Part shown: positions 32,952 to 43,769 of the stretch, in pieces
Position numbering within the stretch: the stretch's first letter is position 1
Layout of the letters: each line of letters opens with the position of its first letter
Assembly: GCA_032821775.1 (NCBI GenBank)
Contig: JAVLRN010000002.1
Span: 992,001-1,056,000, forward strand
Length of the DNA: 64,000 bases
DNA from: Sanguinoderma infundibulare
Lineage: Eukaryota > Basidiomycota > Agaricomycetes > Polyporales > Polyporaceae
Direction: 5' to 3'
Notes under the pieces: generated by a model
Told to the model about the DNA's origin: nothing
The model's input: only the letters and a program-made list of their open reading frames with translations
Database searches by the model: none
Made by a program: the position numbers and the translations under genes

Positions 32952-33278
32952 GAGTCAACATCTTTCGGTCTTGAGAATATCAGGATCTGAAACCAAATTT
33001 GGAGGTGACATCAACAAGTTGCGCTTCCCGCCATGCCGGTTTCTCCATGTACCAGTCTTGACGTTCCGTAATTGTTGTAGTATTGTATAAGCGGGAAGTA
33101 GATAAGGCCAAACTGTGATGATGTTTTGTTTGAAAAGACTTGGAGACGTTCCCCTGACTGAGGCCATCCACAGTCCCACCGTCCATCCCAGTAAGAAGCA
33201 ATCGTAACAGTGGTCAGTAACTTGGGTATCGAATCTAGAAGGGACCAAACTTGAGCTAATATTCACAGAAGCCGACTT

Positions 33279-35410
33279 ATGCCTAAGCGGAAGCGTTTCA
33301 TGTACGACGAAGGTGAGGAAGTTTGCACCATCCAAGGAGGGGTTTCCAACGACTTCGAAGGATCAGACGACGGCGAAGAGGTCTTGCTCTCGCCAATCAA
33401 TAGCTTTGCTCTATCTGGTGCATTCTGTGATCCCCCTCCAAAGAATTACTCGCACTGACGATGCACCGGACAGACATTCTTAGATGTCGGTCACTCCACC
33501 ACTCCCCCGGCCCAACACACATCTGGCATGACTGCCACGCCGCCATCTTCCCAGCAGACGGTTTCCGAACTTGAGGGCACTGCTGACGAAAGTCCCACGA
33601 TCGCCACTAGCTCTGCGGACCCCGTGAACAATACACCAAAGCCCAACAACACTATAGTATGTCGAATGTCCCTCTACGTATCATCCATTTACTAACGTCT
33701 TTTGCAGGCCCTGCACAAGTACATGAGCGAGTTTATGTCTTGGGCACAGTGCCTCCTCGACATCAGCCGCGCTCGGGAAGCCGATTCTCTGGTCGGGAAA
33801 CCGTGCACCCTCTGCCCGACTCTAACGAATGTCCTCGACACAAGCTCCGGAAGTCAACCGACCACCGCCACCGCCGCTTTTACAAGCTGGTTTGTACCGC
33901 ACCCCTCTGCTCCATCCGACTCCCTTCCGAACAATAATCTGGTCATGTCTCCCTCCCCCACATTGTATCGCTGCGATTCGTGTTTCGACGCCCCGCTGCT
34001 TTGCAAGAGCTGCATTGTTCATGCCCACGCCTGGAACCCCTTTCACCGGATCAAGCACTGGAACGGCACCTACTTCGCTTCGACCTTGCTTAAGGACCTC
34101 GGCCTTATCATCCAGCTTGGGCACCGAGGGTGCCTGTGTCCAAGCGTAAGTGACAAGGATGCTCCCAACGACCTGACGGTCGTTCATACAAACGGCGTTC
34201 ATACGATACAGATGAGGTACTGCAGATGCCAGAGAACAGCCTCAGAAAACCCGCATACGGAGAGACCGCTACAACTGTGGCGGTCTGGTCTCTGGCCCGC
34301 GACGTACCAGCAGCCCAAAATGACCTTCACCCTTGATGCCCTCAAGCACTACGATCGTCTCACATTGCAAGCCAAAACGACCGCCCACAACTTCTTTGCT
34401 ACCCTCCGACGCTTCACTAACCACATGTTCGGTTTCCTCGTTCCCGTAAGCCCATTGCTGTCGCTATTATACGGAGATGTCGCTTGACATGTCTCCCATA
34501 CAGGATCGTTATCGGGAGTTCATGACAGCTTACCGCGGCTTCACATATGTGCAGGCCCTCAAACGCTTCGGCCTCAACATCCAAGCAAAGCTCGAGCCCC
34601 GGTCTATCATCGTATTGTGCCCAGCATGCCAGCAGCCGGAAAACATGGACCCGGGCTGGCAAAATCGTGATGCTAAAGATTGGTACGTCTTGTGTTGAGC
34701 ACTGTATTCGCCGTCAACATGCGCTGATCTACTACTTCTTGTCAGTTACCTTGACGCGCTACACTATGCCAAGGACGGCAACTTCGTCTTGTGCCACCAT
34801 CAGAAGAAAATGGATATCTTGGACACCGCGCTAACGGACGGAGCGGCATACTACGTCGATAATAACGAATACAAAAAGTATCTCGAGTTGTTTGCAGAAG
34901 ATGCTGATGCCCAGCAGGAGGTTCGTACCATTTCGCGAGCTGTAAGCTTACACAGGCTGACGTGTTTGTGCAGACGGAGATCTGTAGTGACTTCAAGGCC
35001 GGTAAGACTCGCTACTCGGGCAAGATCAAGTCAGGGCAGGTCAGTCTGTCTTGTTCGCACCATGGATTCATTATGCCAACCGGTACCGTCGATCTTTCGG
35101 GGGCTGAAAAGTACGCATCATTGCTGTTTCGGTCTTGTTTATCATGTCTCACGCACAATACAAAGGTACGGCCCGGTTGATTGGGTGACAATCTCTGCGG
35201 TTCTACGTTGGATCGGTTTCATCATTCTGATCTTCTCCTCGTACGACATCAACTGCAAGTACGGCATCAACTGGCTGTGGCACCTAACCAAAATCGTTGG
35301 GAAGAGTCGCATCGCTGACTGGCCAGTCATCCATCGCTGCATCCCGAAGTGGCACACCAATGCCCACAGCGGCGTCTGCCGCTGGGTCAACTCATTCTAC
35401 TTTATGCCGG
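33279..35410 (+). pseudogene. KDZ transposase with CxC2 cluster, 5' part (interrupted)
   Basis: The start MPKRKRFMYDEGEE is followed by a Ser/Thr-rich region and then the CxC2 cysteine cluster: CTLCPT, YRCDSCFDAPLLCKSC with following His residues, and later MRYCRCQ. The KDZ core continues with SGLWPATYQQPKMTFTLDAL, a Cys pair (LCPACQQPENMDPGW), LCHHQKKMDILDTAL, SSYDINCKYGINW and CIPKWHTNAHSGVC, up to NSFYFMP at 35407. The LTR of a Ty3/Gypsy element begins at 35411 inside this exon, and the frame resumes at 48024. Introns are short (for example 33418-33483 by phase). KDZ elements are DNA transposons of fungi with an RNase H-like DDE transposase. Confidence 0.85.
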
Positions 35411-36429
35411 TGTAGGGTCCCCTACGCGCCCTGTGCCCAGAATCTTCGCATTCCGCGTGGTTCCCTCTTGCACCGATCGGTCGCCACTGTATGCACCATA
35501 CACGACTCGGGCCATCGGCCTTCTGCATCGTGCAGGCTCTTCGACTACCACGCGTATCTACCGCGCGGTTACCACGCATCGTGCGTGTCCCCCTTTGACC
35601 GCACGGCTCCTCTTCCTCGCAGCCCGATTACGCACATGGATTACGGGTGCCCTCGCACTCGGGGATCGTTCGGTACGTCCTCGATCGTATGCACGTCTCA
35701 TTAAGTGCCACAGGACGTGCGGTGGCATGGCACGGTACCTTGCGGCTAGGCCTCCGATCGGTTTAGTACGATACGCGGCTATCTTCGACATGGTCACAAT
35801 GCGTCGATCACGGTCACGTGTTGTGCTCGGCATGTACAGGATTCTTTGACTCTTTTACGATACTGCACGTTTCAGCTCGCGGTTGTTAGGTAGTTCTGTC
35901 GCAGGTGTCTCTCGGACTCTCTTTTAGGTTACAGTACGGTTCCACATGGTCTCTGTAGCTACGTTTCAGAGCTATGGTAGTCTAGTGGTGTTTGTGCCAC
36001 TGCGCGGTATGCGCAGTGTGTGTCCTCTTTGTACTTAGTTTTGGATTGGTGTATGGATTCTCCAGGTTGCCCCTGGGCCTCAGATCTCTCGTCTCTCGTA
36101 CCTGCGTGCGTACGACTCCCGTCGGGCTCCGAGTAGCCTCTCCGCATCGACTTCGAGCCTCTCTCCGTCAGTACGTTGTGCGATTGCACGTACTCCGCAT
36201 CGTTCTTCCTCCGCAGTGCCCGTGCGCACCGATCGTATCCGCATCGTATACTACCGCGTGGTAGTTGGTCTACGTGACCGCACCGTAGTTGAGTCTCCCC
36301 CTTTCCCTACCGTTCGGTGGCCTTTAGGCTTGCAGCACACCTGTACCACCTCGCATCTTTCCGTCACGGCCTGTCCTTTCCCCGCGTTGATCCTCTGGCT
36401 CTACGCGCAGGTTCCCCGTGCACGTTACA
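35411..36429 (+). repeat. 5' LTR
   Basis: It starts TGTAGGGTCCCCTACGCGCC (itself containing the short palindrome AGGGTCCCCT-like) and ends CACGTTACA. It is identical to 47005-48023 except for two substitutions noticed. Open frames inside the LTR (for example around 35350-35850) have no protein character and are present in both copies. Confidence 0.95.
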
Positions 36430-36432
36430 TTT

Positions 36433-36450
36433 TGGAGCCCACCGCGAGGG
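36433..36450 (+). other. Putative primer-binding site
   Basis: TGGAGCCCACCGCGAGGG starts three bases after the 5' LTR end. TGG at this place is expected for pairing with the CCA end of a tRNA. The tRNA identity was not determined. Confidence 0.5.
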
Positions 36451-36799
36451 GTCTTCAGGTGCCGTCTGTAGGTCCAAGGTGTCCCCGACGACACTCTCTC
36501 AAGACCCAGGGTTCCTACACGACCTTGCGGTTCTTCAAGCTCTAGCGAGAGCAAATCCGCCGTCTCCAACCTACATCGTTTCCGATCCGTACCGTCCACG
36601 TTTGCTCCGAACGCACTCGTCCCCCGACTACCGCGCCAAACCGTACCACGCGTCCCGCGCAAGAGCCGCTTCGCTCGACGCATCAACGGCTCCCAAGCCA
36701 GTCTGCAACGTCCGCGACCTTAAGGGTCTCGGAATCGACAGCTCGAACCTCGAATCCGTCCTCTCTGAGCCGCGTACGTCCCGTAGACGTGCACCCCCC

Positions 36800-39490
36800 A
36801 TGCAAACTCCGTATTCTACCGCTCCGAACACGCCGAACCCTCCCGTACCGAGCGGTTCATCTCGAATCCCGCAGCCGATCACTCCGTCCCGTTTCCCCCG
36901 TGCTCAGTCATCGCAGACTCAGCAGCCCCCCCCACCTACGACGCAGAATCCTCCGACAAGTGTCGCGGCCTCCACGATGGCAGCAAAGGGCGCAAAGGCT
37001 ATGCCCCTCCGCGGCGAGCGGACCTGTCCGAAATTCGACCCAGCGCAAACGCGTGGTATCATATCCTACTTCGAGGATCTTAGGCAGCTGTTCGACCGTC
37101 ACGAGCTAGACAACGAAGAGGAGCGGAAGGACTTCGCGATCCACTACGTCGTACCGACGGTCGCGGAAGCGTGGAAGTACATGCCCTCCTATATCGACAA
37201 GGCAGCCAAGTACAGCGAGTTCGAGAAGGAGGTGCTCGAGCTTTACCCCAACACGAACGAGAAGCAGATCTGGACGATTCAGAACCTCGACGCGGTCATG
37301 GGCAAACGCGATCGTCTTGGACCTGTTACCACGCATGCGGAGTACCTCGAACATCACATCGAAGTCTTTCCGATCGTCATGTACCTGAAGAAGGAAGGCC
37401 GGATCACAGAGGAGGTCGTGGGCGACGCGCTCCTCAAGGCACTTGCCATGCCTATCTGGGCGCGGGTTATAGCACGCCTCGACGCGACGAATCCGAATGT
37501 GATCGGTGACGCGCCGTGGCCGTTCGCGGAGATCCACGCTGCGATTCAGCACGTCATTCAGCGTCCCCGCACGTACGCAGCGGATCTCGCACCGCACGTC
37601 ACCTTTACTGAGCCACCCGCTCGGTACTACGCCCCGAGCGCACCGTCCGGGTACTCCGCGCAGACGCACACGCCGAATCCTGCTCCCGCGGTCAAGGCGG
37701 AGCCGTCCGTTGAAATGTTCCAGGCCATCCTAGACGGCATCGACCGGCTTAACAAGAATATCATGTCGAGCCGTGGTCCGCCTCGTCCCCCGACTCCGCT
37801 GGCTGGCCGTTACGACGGTGCGGGCCGTCAGGACAACACGGGGCGAAGGAACGACGCGGGCATGGGACAAGGTCAGAACGCTCGTCGAGATGGCTGCTTC
37901 TACTGTGGCGGTCCGGACTGTAGCACGCGTAACTGTCGGGCAATCCACGATGACATGGCTGCGGGCAAGATTCGTCGTGACATGAGCGGTCGCATCGTGC
38001 TGGCTGACTACTCGCCCGTCCCCGAAACACCACGCGGTCTCACGATCCAGGAGCGCGTCAACATCGCGTTAGACGCACGACGTGCTAACCAGCAAACTGC
38101 GCAGAACGCTCCTCAGAACGTGCCGCAGAACGCTGCTCAGATGACCCTGGTGTTGGAAGGACTGGACGAAGGGGGCCAGATCGACGCAGAAATCTTCGAG
38201 CTGTCCACCGAGGCTACGACGCGTAAAGCCGCGCCTGGCAGACAGATTATGGACTACGTGCTCGTTCCCCCGAGTCGTAAGCCCTCGGACAAGCCGACCG
38301 ACCGTGCGCCTCCCGTTTCGCAGAACGCATCGAGCTCCACATCGCCTAGTGCCCCTGTTCAGCCGCCAGTTGACAAGGGGAAGCGCGTCGTGACGTACGG
38401 CGACGACGCGCGTGATCAGTGGGCTGGACCTGTTCATCCTTTTGCGAGCGCACGCGACGCTACAAACGCGGTGCTCCCAGCAAAGGAGCCTCAGCCCGCG
38501 AACGGCGCGAGCGACGCACTCCCGAAGACAGGACCCGCGTTCAAGGCCATCGCCACGCGGCCGCACGAGCCTGCCTATAGAACGATGTTCCCCGAGCTCG
38601 ACGCAGATGCAGAAGAGCGCGTCGCTCAGCGTTTGCTCTCCGGAGGTTTAGAGATCTCGTCGAAGGAGCTGCTCAGCATCGCGCCTGGTGTGCGACGTCG
38701 GGTCCATGACATCACAGCCGCGCGTCGCCTGGCGAGCGCACCGAAAGACAAGCCTTCGAACGTCGCGTTGACGCCCGGTTCATCTAGTGCGACCACCGCG
38801 CGGTTGCAGACGCAGGAGGACCGTCGTCCTTTGCAAGCGTATATCGAGGAAGTAGACGATGAAGACGCTCCGAACCACGCGAAGGAAGCGCACGTTCTCA
38901 ATCTGTCAGCAGCTGACGCCTCGGAGGACGGCCCTCTCGAGCTTGCGAACTTGACGGCCGACGACGAGCTACCGCGCGGTATACTTCGCCTTTCTGGAGA
39001 CTCGGTGGAGGGCATTGACCCCGCCCGGTCTGCTATGTCGCGTGTCCGCTTGCGCACGCTCTGGGCGATTGTCGGTGCCTCCTTGGTCACCGAATGCATC
39101 ATCGACTGTGGCTGTCAGTTCATCTCTATGAGCGAGGAGCGCTGTCTCAAGGCGGGCATTGTGTACGATCCGAACGTCAACCTTCGCGCGGTTGCAGCGA
39201 ACGGTTCAGTCGACCAGGTTCTAGGCGTCACACGAAACGTCCCTATTACCGTCGGTCGGGACATGACTGCGTACTTCCAGATCTTCATCATTCGAAACGC
39301 ATCGTACGATGTTCTCCTCGGTCGCCCCTTCGATGCAATCTTCAATGCAAAGTTCGAGAACCTGCCGGGCGAAAACCATGTCGTCACCCTGACCTGTCCG
39401 ACAACGGACGCGGTCCTGGTTATCCCCACCTATCCGCGTGGTGAACGTCCACCTCCGTCGCCGGCTCAGGTGCTGGGTTTTCAAGGGTAG
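36800..39490 (+). CDS. Gag-protease polyprotein
   Basis: The frame is open from 36317, inside the LTR, to the TAG at 39488-39490. The first ATG past the LTR in this frame is at 36800 and is used here, but a start within the LTR cannot be excluded. After a Pro/Ser-rich N-terminal region comes a Gag core (KFDPAQTRGIISYFEDLRQL to about 37550). A compact CysCys knuckle, CFYCGGPDCSTRNC, is at about 37900: CX2CX4CX4C, with Cys where CCHC knuckles have His. The C-terminal part is a retropepsin-like domain (IIDCGCQFISMS at about 39100, YDVLLGRPF at about 39306). The catalytic triplet reads Asp-Cys-Gly rather than Asp-Ser/Thr-Gly. The protein forms the particle and processes the polyprotein. Confidence 0.85.
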   Translation: MQTPYSTAPNTPNPPVPSGSSRIPQPITPSRFPRAQSSQTQQPPPPTTQNPPTSVAASTMAAKGAKAMPLRGERTCPKFDPAQTRGIISYFEDLRQLFDRHELDNEEERKDFAIHYVVPTVAEAWKYMPSYIDKAAKYSEFEKEVLELYPNTNEKQIWTIQNLDAVMGKRDRLGPVTTHAEYLEHHIEVFPIVMYLKKEGRITEEVVGDALLKALAMPIWARVIARLDATNPNVIGDAPWPFAEIHAAIQHVIQRPRTYAADLAPHVTFTEPPARYYAPSAPSGYSAQTHTPNPAPAVKAEPSVEMFQAILDGIDRLNKNIMSSRGPPRPPTPLAGRYDGAGRQDNTGRRNDAGMGQGQNARRDGCFYCGGPDCSTRNCRAIHDDMAAGKIRRDMSGRIVLADYSPVPETPRGLTIQERVNIALDARRANQQTAQNAPQNVPQNAAQMTLVLEGLDEGGQIDAEIFELSTEATTRKAAPGRQIMDYVLVPPSRKPSDKPTDRAPPVSQNASSSTSPSAPVQPPVDKGKRVVTYGDDARDQWAGPVHPFASARDATNAVLPAKEPQPANGASDALPKTGPAFKAIATRPHEPAYRTMFPELDADAEERVAQRLLSGGLEISSKELLSIAPGVRRRVHDITAARRLASAPKDKPSNVALTPGSSSATTARLQTQEDRRPLQAYIEEVDDEDAPNHAKEAHVLNLSAADASEDGPLELANLTADDELPRGILRLSGDSVEGIDPARSAMSRVRLRTLWAIVGASLVTECIIDCGCQFISMSEERCLKAGIVYDPNVNLRAVAANGSVDQVLGVTRNVPITVGRDMTAYFQIFIIRNASYDVLLGRPFDAIFNAKFENLPGENHVVTLTCPTTDAVLVIPTYPRGERPPPSPAQVLGFQG

Positions 39491-39624
39491 AGGAGTTAAT
39501 ACCAGACGACGAGGGAGCGACTGCTTTCATCGTAGAGTACGATCGAAATCGTGGTACCGCTTCCTTCACCTCGTATACCCCGATTCCAAGTCTGGACAGC
39601 TCCTCTATTTGTTTTGCGTATCTT

Positions 39625-42600
39625 TTGTCGTGCGATCAGAAGGTTTTGCCTCCCAATAAGTCTACCGTTTTCGCTTCTCAGTTTCGTTACGATATATGTC
39701 TTCCGGACACAGAAAATGGTTTACCGCGTGGTGCCATTTCTACACCACGCGATCCGCGTCGTTCTGCCGAATCTTTTACATACGATCTCGACTCTACTAT
39801 ACAAAATGATACAACGCCGTCCGATTCCTTCATCGAAGTTCCAATTGCGCCCCTTTATGCACACTCTTCATCTCCATCTCTGATATACCCTGAAGTTTCG
39901 TTTCCGCTCGCTGCTAATCTGTATGAAATAGGTTACGACGCGCCGCAACAGCGCGACTCTCCAGAAGCCGACGACGCGGCCGAGATCTTCCTTTCTCTCA
40001 AGAAGTACAAGCCTGCCGCGTTGAAGGTTCGCCCACTCCAGACGGAGCTCCCCGACCGTTTCCGCATCGTTCGGCGCATTGTAGGCGACCCCCTCGCAGA
40101 CATGCCCGAACTCGACCCGAACCCCCCTCCGTTTATGCCTGGTGTTCGCTACACAATGGAACGACGCGGAGCTCGATGTTCTCGACGATCTCATCAAGAA
40201 ACAGGAGCTGGGCATCGCTTGGGACGACTCCGAGTGTGGTCGGTTTCGACGCGACTTCTTTCCTCCGATCGAGATCCCCACCGTACCGCACAAGCCTTGG
40301 GTTCTCAAGAACTTCCCGATACCGCCTGGTCTGTACAAGGAGGTCTGCAGGATCATCCGGAAGAAGATCGACAGCGGGGTTTACGAACCGTCGAACTCGT
40401 CCTACCGCTCGAACTGGTTCTGCGTGCTCAAGAAGGACGGGAAGAGTCTCCGCATCGTTCATAGCCTCGAGCTGCTCAACGCGGTCACCATACAACATTC
40501 CGGCGTTCCACCTCTCCCCGAACACCTCGCCGAACAATTCGCTGGTCGACCGTGCCTAGCTCTCCTCGATCTCTACGTCGGTTACGACGAGCGAGAAATA
40601 GCAGAGTCGTCGCGCGATTTGACCACCTTCCAGACCCCCTACGGTGCGCACCGCCTGGTGACGCTCCCCATGGGCTGGTCTAACTCCGTTCCCATCTTCC
40701 ACGACGACGTCACGTTCATACTCCAGGAAGAAATTCCCCACCGCACAATTCCGTACGTCGATGATGTACCCGTTAAGGGACCCGAGAGCGACTATCGCTT
40801 GGCAGACGGCTCTTACGAGATGATCAAGGCGAACCCCAAAGTGCGACGTTTCGTATATGAGCACTTCGGCCACCTTATGCAGATCCAACAACATATCACG
40901 TACTCCGGTGGGACGTTCTCAGGTCCGAAGTATGTTGCATTCGTTCTCGACGGCATGGTAATCGGCCACCGCTGCACACCGATCGGTCGACTGCCGGACA
41001 CTGACCGCGTCCGCGTGGTTACTGCTTGGGGGCCGTGCCGTGACCTTTCGGACGTTCGTGCCTTCCTGGGAACTATCGGTGTTGCGCGCATTTTCATCCT
41101 CAACTTCGCGAAGCTCGCGCATCCTCTCGTGCAGCTGACCCGCAAGGACGTCAAGTTTAAGTGGGGCGCCGCGCAGGACGAAGCGATGGCCGCGTTGAAG
41201 CAGGCACTGATGGACTCCCCTGCGCTTCGTGCGCTCGACTACGAGTCGGACGCCCCTGTCATTCTAGGCGTCGATACGTCTTGGATGGTGGTCGGATTCC
41301 TTCTGTGCCAGCAGGACCCGAAGAAGCCCTCAGTACGGTACTACAACCGCTTCGGCTCAATCACGCTCAACGCGCGCGAGCAGCATTTCTCGCAACCGAA
41401 GCTGGAGATCTACGGTCTTTACCGCGCGTTAGGCGCTCTTCGCCTGTGGCTGGTTGGCGTTCGACACTTCATCGTTGAGGTCGATGCGCGGTATATCCAA
41501 GGGATGCTCTCGAACCCTGACATCGTCCCGTCTGCATCCGTTAACCGGTGGATCATGTCCATCCTAATGTTCCACTTCAAGCTCGTGCACGTACCGGGCG
41601 AGCGCCACGCGCCGGACGGTCTTTCGCGTCGTCCCCCACAAGAAGGGGATCCTCCACCGGAAGACGACGACTTCGAAGAGTGGATCGACAAGCTCTACGG
41701 TTTCACTGCAGAGGTCATCCGGCCTCCTCGCCTCGGTGATGCGCCGTTGCGCTCCAAGGAGGAACTCCCATGCCCTGCGGAACCACACGTTTCCGCGCCG
41801 TTGCAGATCCTGACGCAGACGCTCAATATCACGCGTGACGCTCATCCGGAGAACGAAGCGGGCCGCGCCCTGTCGTACGACGCGTTTCCCCGTAGGCCCT
41901 CTGCTCTCGAGGCGGAGAAGCAGGTGCTCGCGGTTACGAGGTTCTTACGCAACCCGCAGCGTCCGACAGGTCTCGGTGAACAACAATTCGAGGGCTTCTA
42001 CAAGTTCACTCTTCAGTTCGCTCTTGACGAGCGCGGTTTCCTGTGGAAGCGACATGCGGAGGGTGCGCACCATAAGGTAATCCCTCCCGCGCGCCGACCT
42101 GAGATTCTGCGCGACTTGCACGACCGTATTGGACACCGCGGATACTTCGCTACACGCGCGTTCGTCTGCGACCGCTTCTGGTGGCCCGACATGATCTCTG
42201 ACATCAAGTGGTATGTTCGGACGTGTCATCTCTGTCAAGTGCGCCAGACGACGAAGATCATCATCCCCGCGACTGTCTCGTACCCCGCCGCTCCGATGAT
42301 CAAGGTCCACGTTGACTCCGCGCGAATGCCTGGACCGCACAAGTTCCTCGTTCACGCGCGGTGCGCGACTACATCTTGGCCGGAAGCTCGCGCCATAACC
42401 TCTGAGGGCGCGCACGCGCTCGGCAAGTTCCTTTTCCAGGACATCATCGTGCGGTGGAACGCAGTCAGTGAGATCGTCTCCGACAACGGTTCCCCATGGG
42501 TGAAGGCGCTCGAGTATCTCGCGTCCAAATACCATATAAACCACATCCGCATCTCTGGCTACAACTCGCGCGTGAACGGTGTCGTTGAAAGCCCTCACCA

Positions 42601-43285
42601 CCCGATGCGTGACATCCTTTTCAAGGCGACGGACGGCGACGGTAAGAAGTGGGCGACCCAGCTCCACTCTGTGCTGTGGGCCGACCGCGCGACCACGCGT
42701 CGTAGGCTAGGCTGTTCCCCTTACTTTGCGCTCACGGGCACGCACCCGGTGTTGCCACTCGACATCGTCGAAGCCACGTACCTCGCTCCGACCGCCGACA
42801 GCATCCTTACAACCGAGGACCTTTTAGCTCGTCGCGCGGTGACCTTGCAGAAGCGCGAACACCAGGTCGCTCTCATCCGCTCGGTGGTCTACGAAGCGAG
42901 AGTGACTGCTGTCAAGCGGCTCGAGGAGCTGCACCGCCGTACTGTGCGCGACTACGACTGCAAGCCGAACACCTTGGTGCTTCTGCGCAACACGGCGATT
43001 GAGAAGTCCCTCAACAGGAAGATGCGTCCGCGCTACCTGGGGCCTTACCTCGTCGTCACCCGTAACCGGGGAAAGGCGTACATCCTCTCTGAGCTCGACG
43101 GTGCTGTCTTTGACCGCCCCGTCGCGGCGTTCCGGGTCATACCCTACCTCGCACGAACGGAGGCTATCGACGTACCGCGCGGTTGGTTAGACGCCAACAC
43201 GCGTCGTATACGCGACCTCGAAGCCTCTTCGGACAAGGGCGAGGGTGCTGACGACTTCGACACCGATCTTGTGGATGACGTTTGA
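39625..43285 (+). CDS. Pol polyprotein: RT, RNase H, integrase (frameshift near 40145)
   Basis: The N-terminal part (frame 1 from 39625) ends at PFMPGVRYT. The downstream frame (open from 40142) starts at WNDAELDVLDDLIKKQ and runs 1,047 codons. RT motifs include SLELLNAVTIQHSG, LDLYVGYDERE, LPMGWSNSVPIFHDDV and YVDDVPVKGP with the catalytic DD. RNase H: VILGVDTSWMVVGF and QPKLEIYGLYRAL. The integrase has an HHCC zinc site (HDRIGHRG, then CHLCQ), the DDE residues in KVHVDSARMP, IVSDNGSPW and NGVVESPHHP, and a C-terminal GPY module (RYLGPYLVV). The frame change near 40145 coincides with a spacing shorter than I recall for related elements, so a small deletion is likely. Catalytic domains look intact, but the fusion is broken. 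Confidence 0.9.
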
Positions 43286-43338
43286 GCTGCCCTGTTCTAG
43301 CCGTTTTGCTGAGCAGTCGACCGGGACGGTCGACTTTT

Positions 43339-43352
43339 CAGTGGGGGGGAGA
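43339..43352 (+). repeat. Internal duplicate of the polypurine tract
   Basis: CAGTGGGGGGGAGA here is identical to the tract directly before the 3' LTR (46991-47004). It lies about 50 bp after the pol stop, where the 3' LTR would begin in an element without the accessory block. Confidence 0.75.
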
Positions 43353-43769
43353 GATAGGTGCTGGCTACCGTGCGGTTGCGCATGGACTTTGGTTTCCTTT
43401 TTACTTATACAACATAGGCTCCATTTCTCTATTTCCCTCCTCTTTGCTTACATGACAGACACGATTTCCTTTCACGCAACGACGTTTTTCTAGCACACAG
43501 CTATTTTATTCTGCTACTATACTATATACGACAAGACATGACTTACGACGCGAAAGCTACAACGCGAGATGATGCTATGGACGAGATATGAGAAGGACAG
43601 AGAGATTATGGGGCTATACGATACTACGACGGTTCAAGAACTTTTTATCAGACCTTTTCTACGAGACGAGACTGAAGCGACAGGACAGGACAGGGAACGC
43701 ACCACGCGGTGCAGATATCCTACATGACGGAACCACAGCGCGACCAAGAAAGGGACGGCGACGCCCCGT

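Noticed and set aside
35349..35849. Open frames inside the LTRs (also at 47027-47443)
   Set aside because: Present identically in both LTRs, rich in Arg/Thr/Ser, with no start context or domain. They are regulatory LTR sequence.
40130..40150. Programmed ribosomal frameshift in pol
   Set aside because: No slippery heptamer or following stem was evident, and spacing to the RT domain looks shortened, which fits a deletion better. Kept as an open alternative in the findings.
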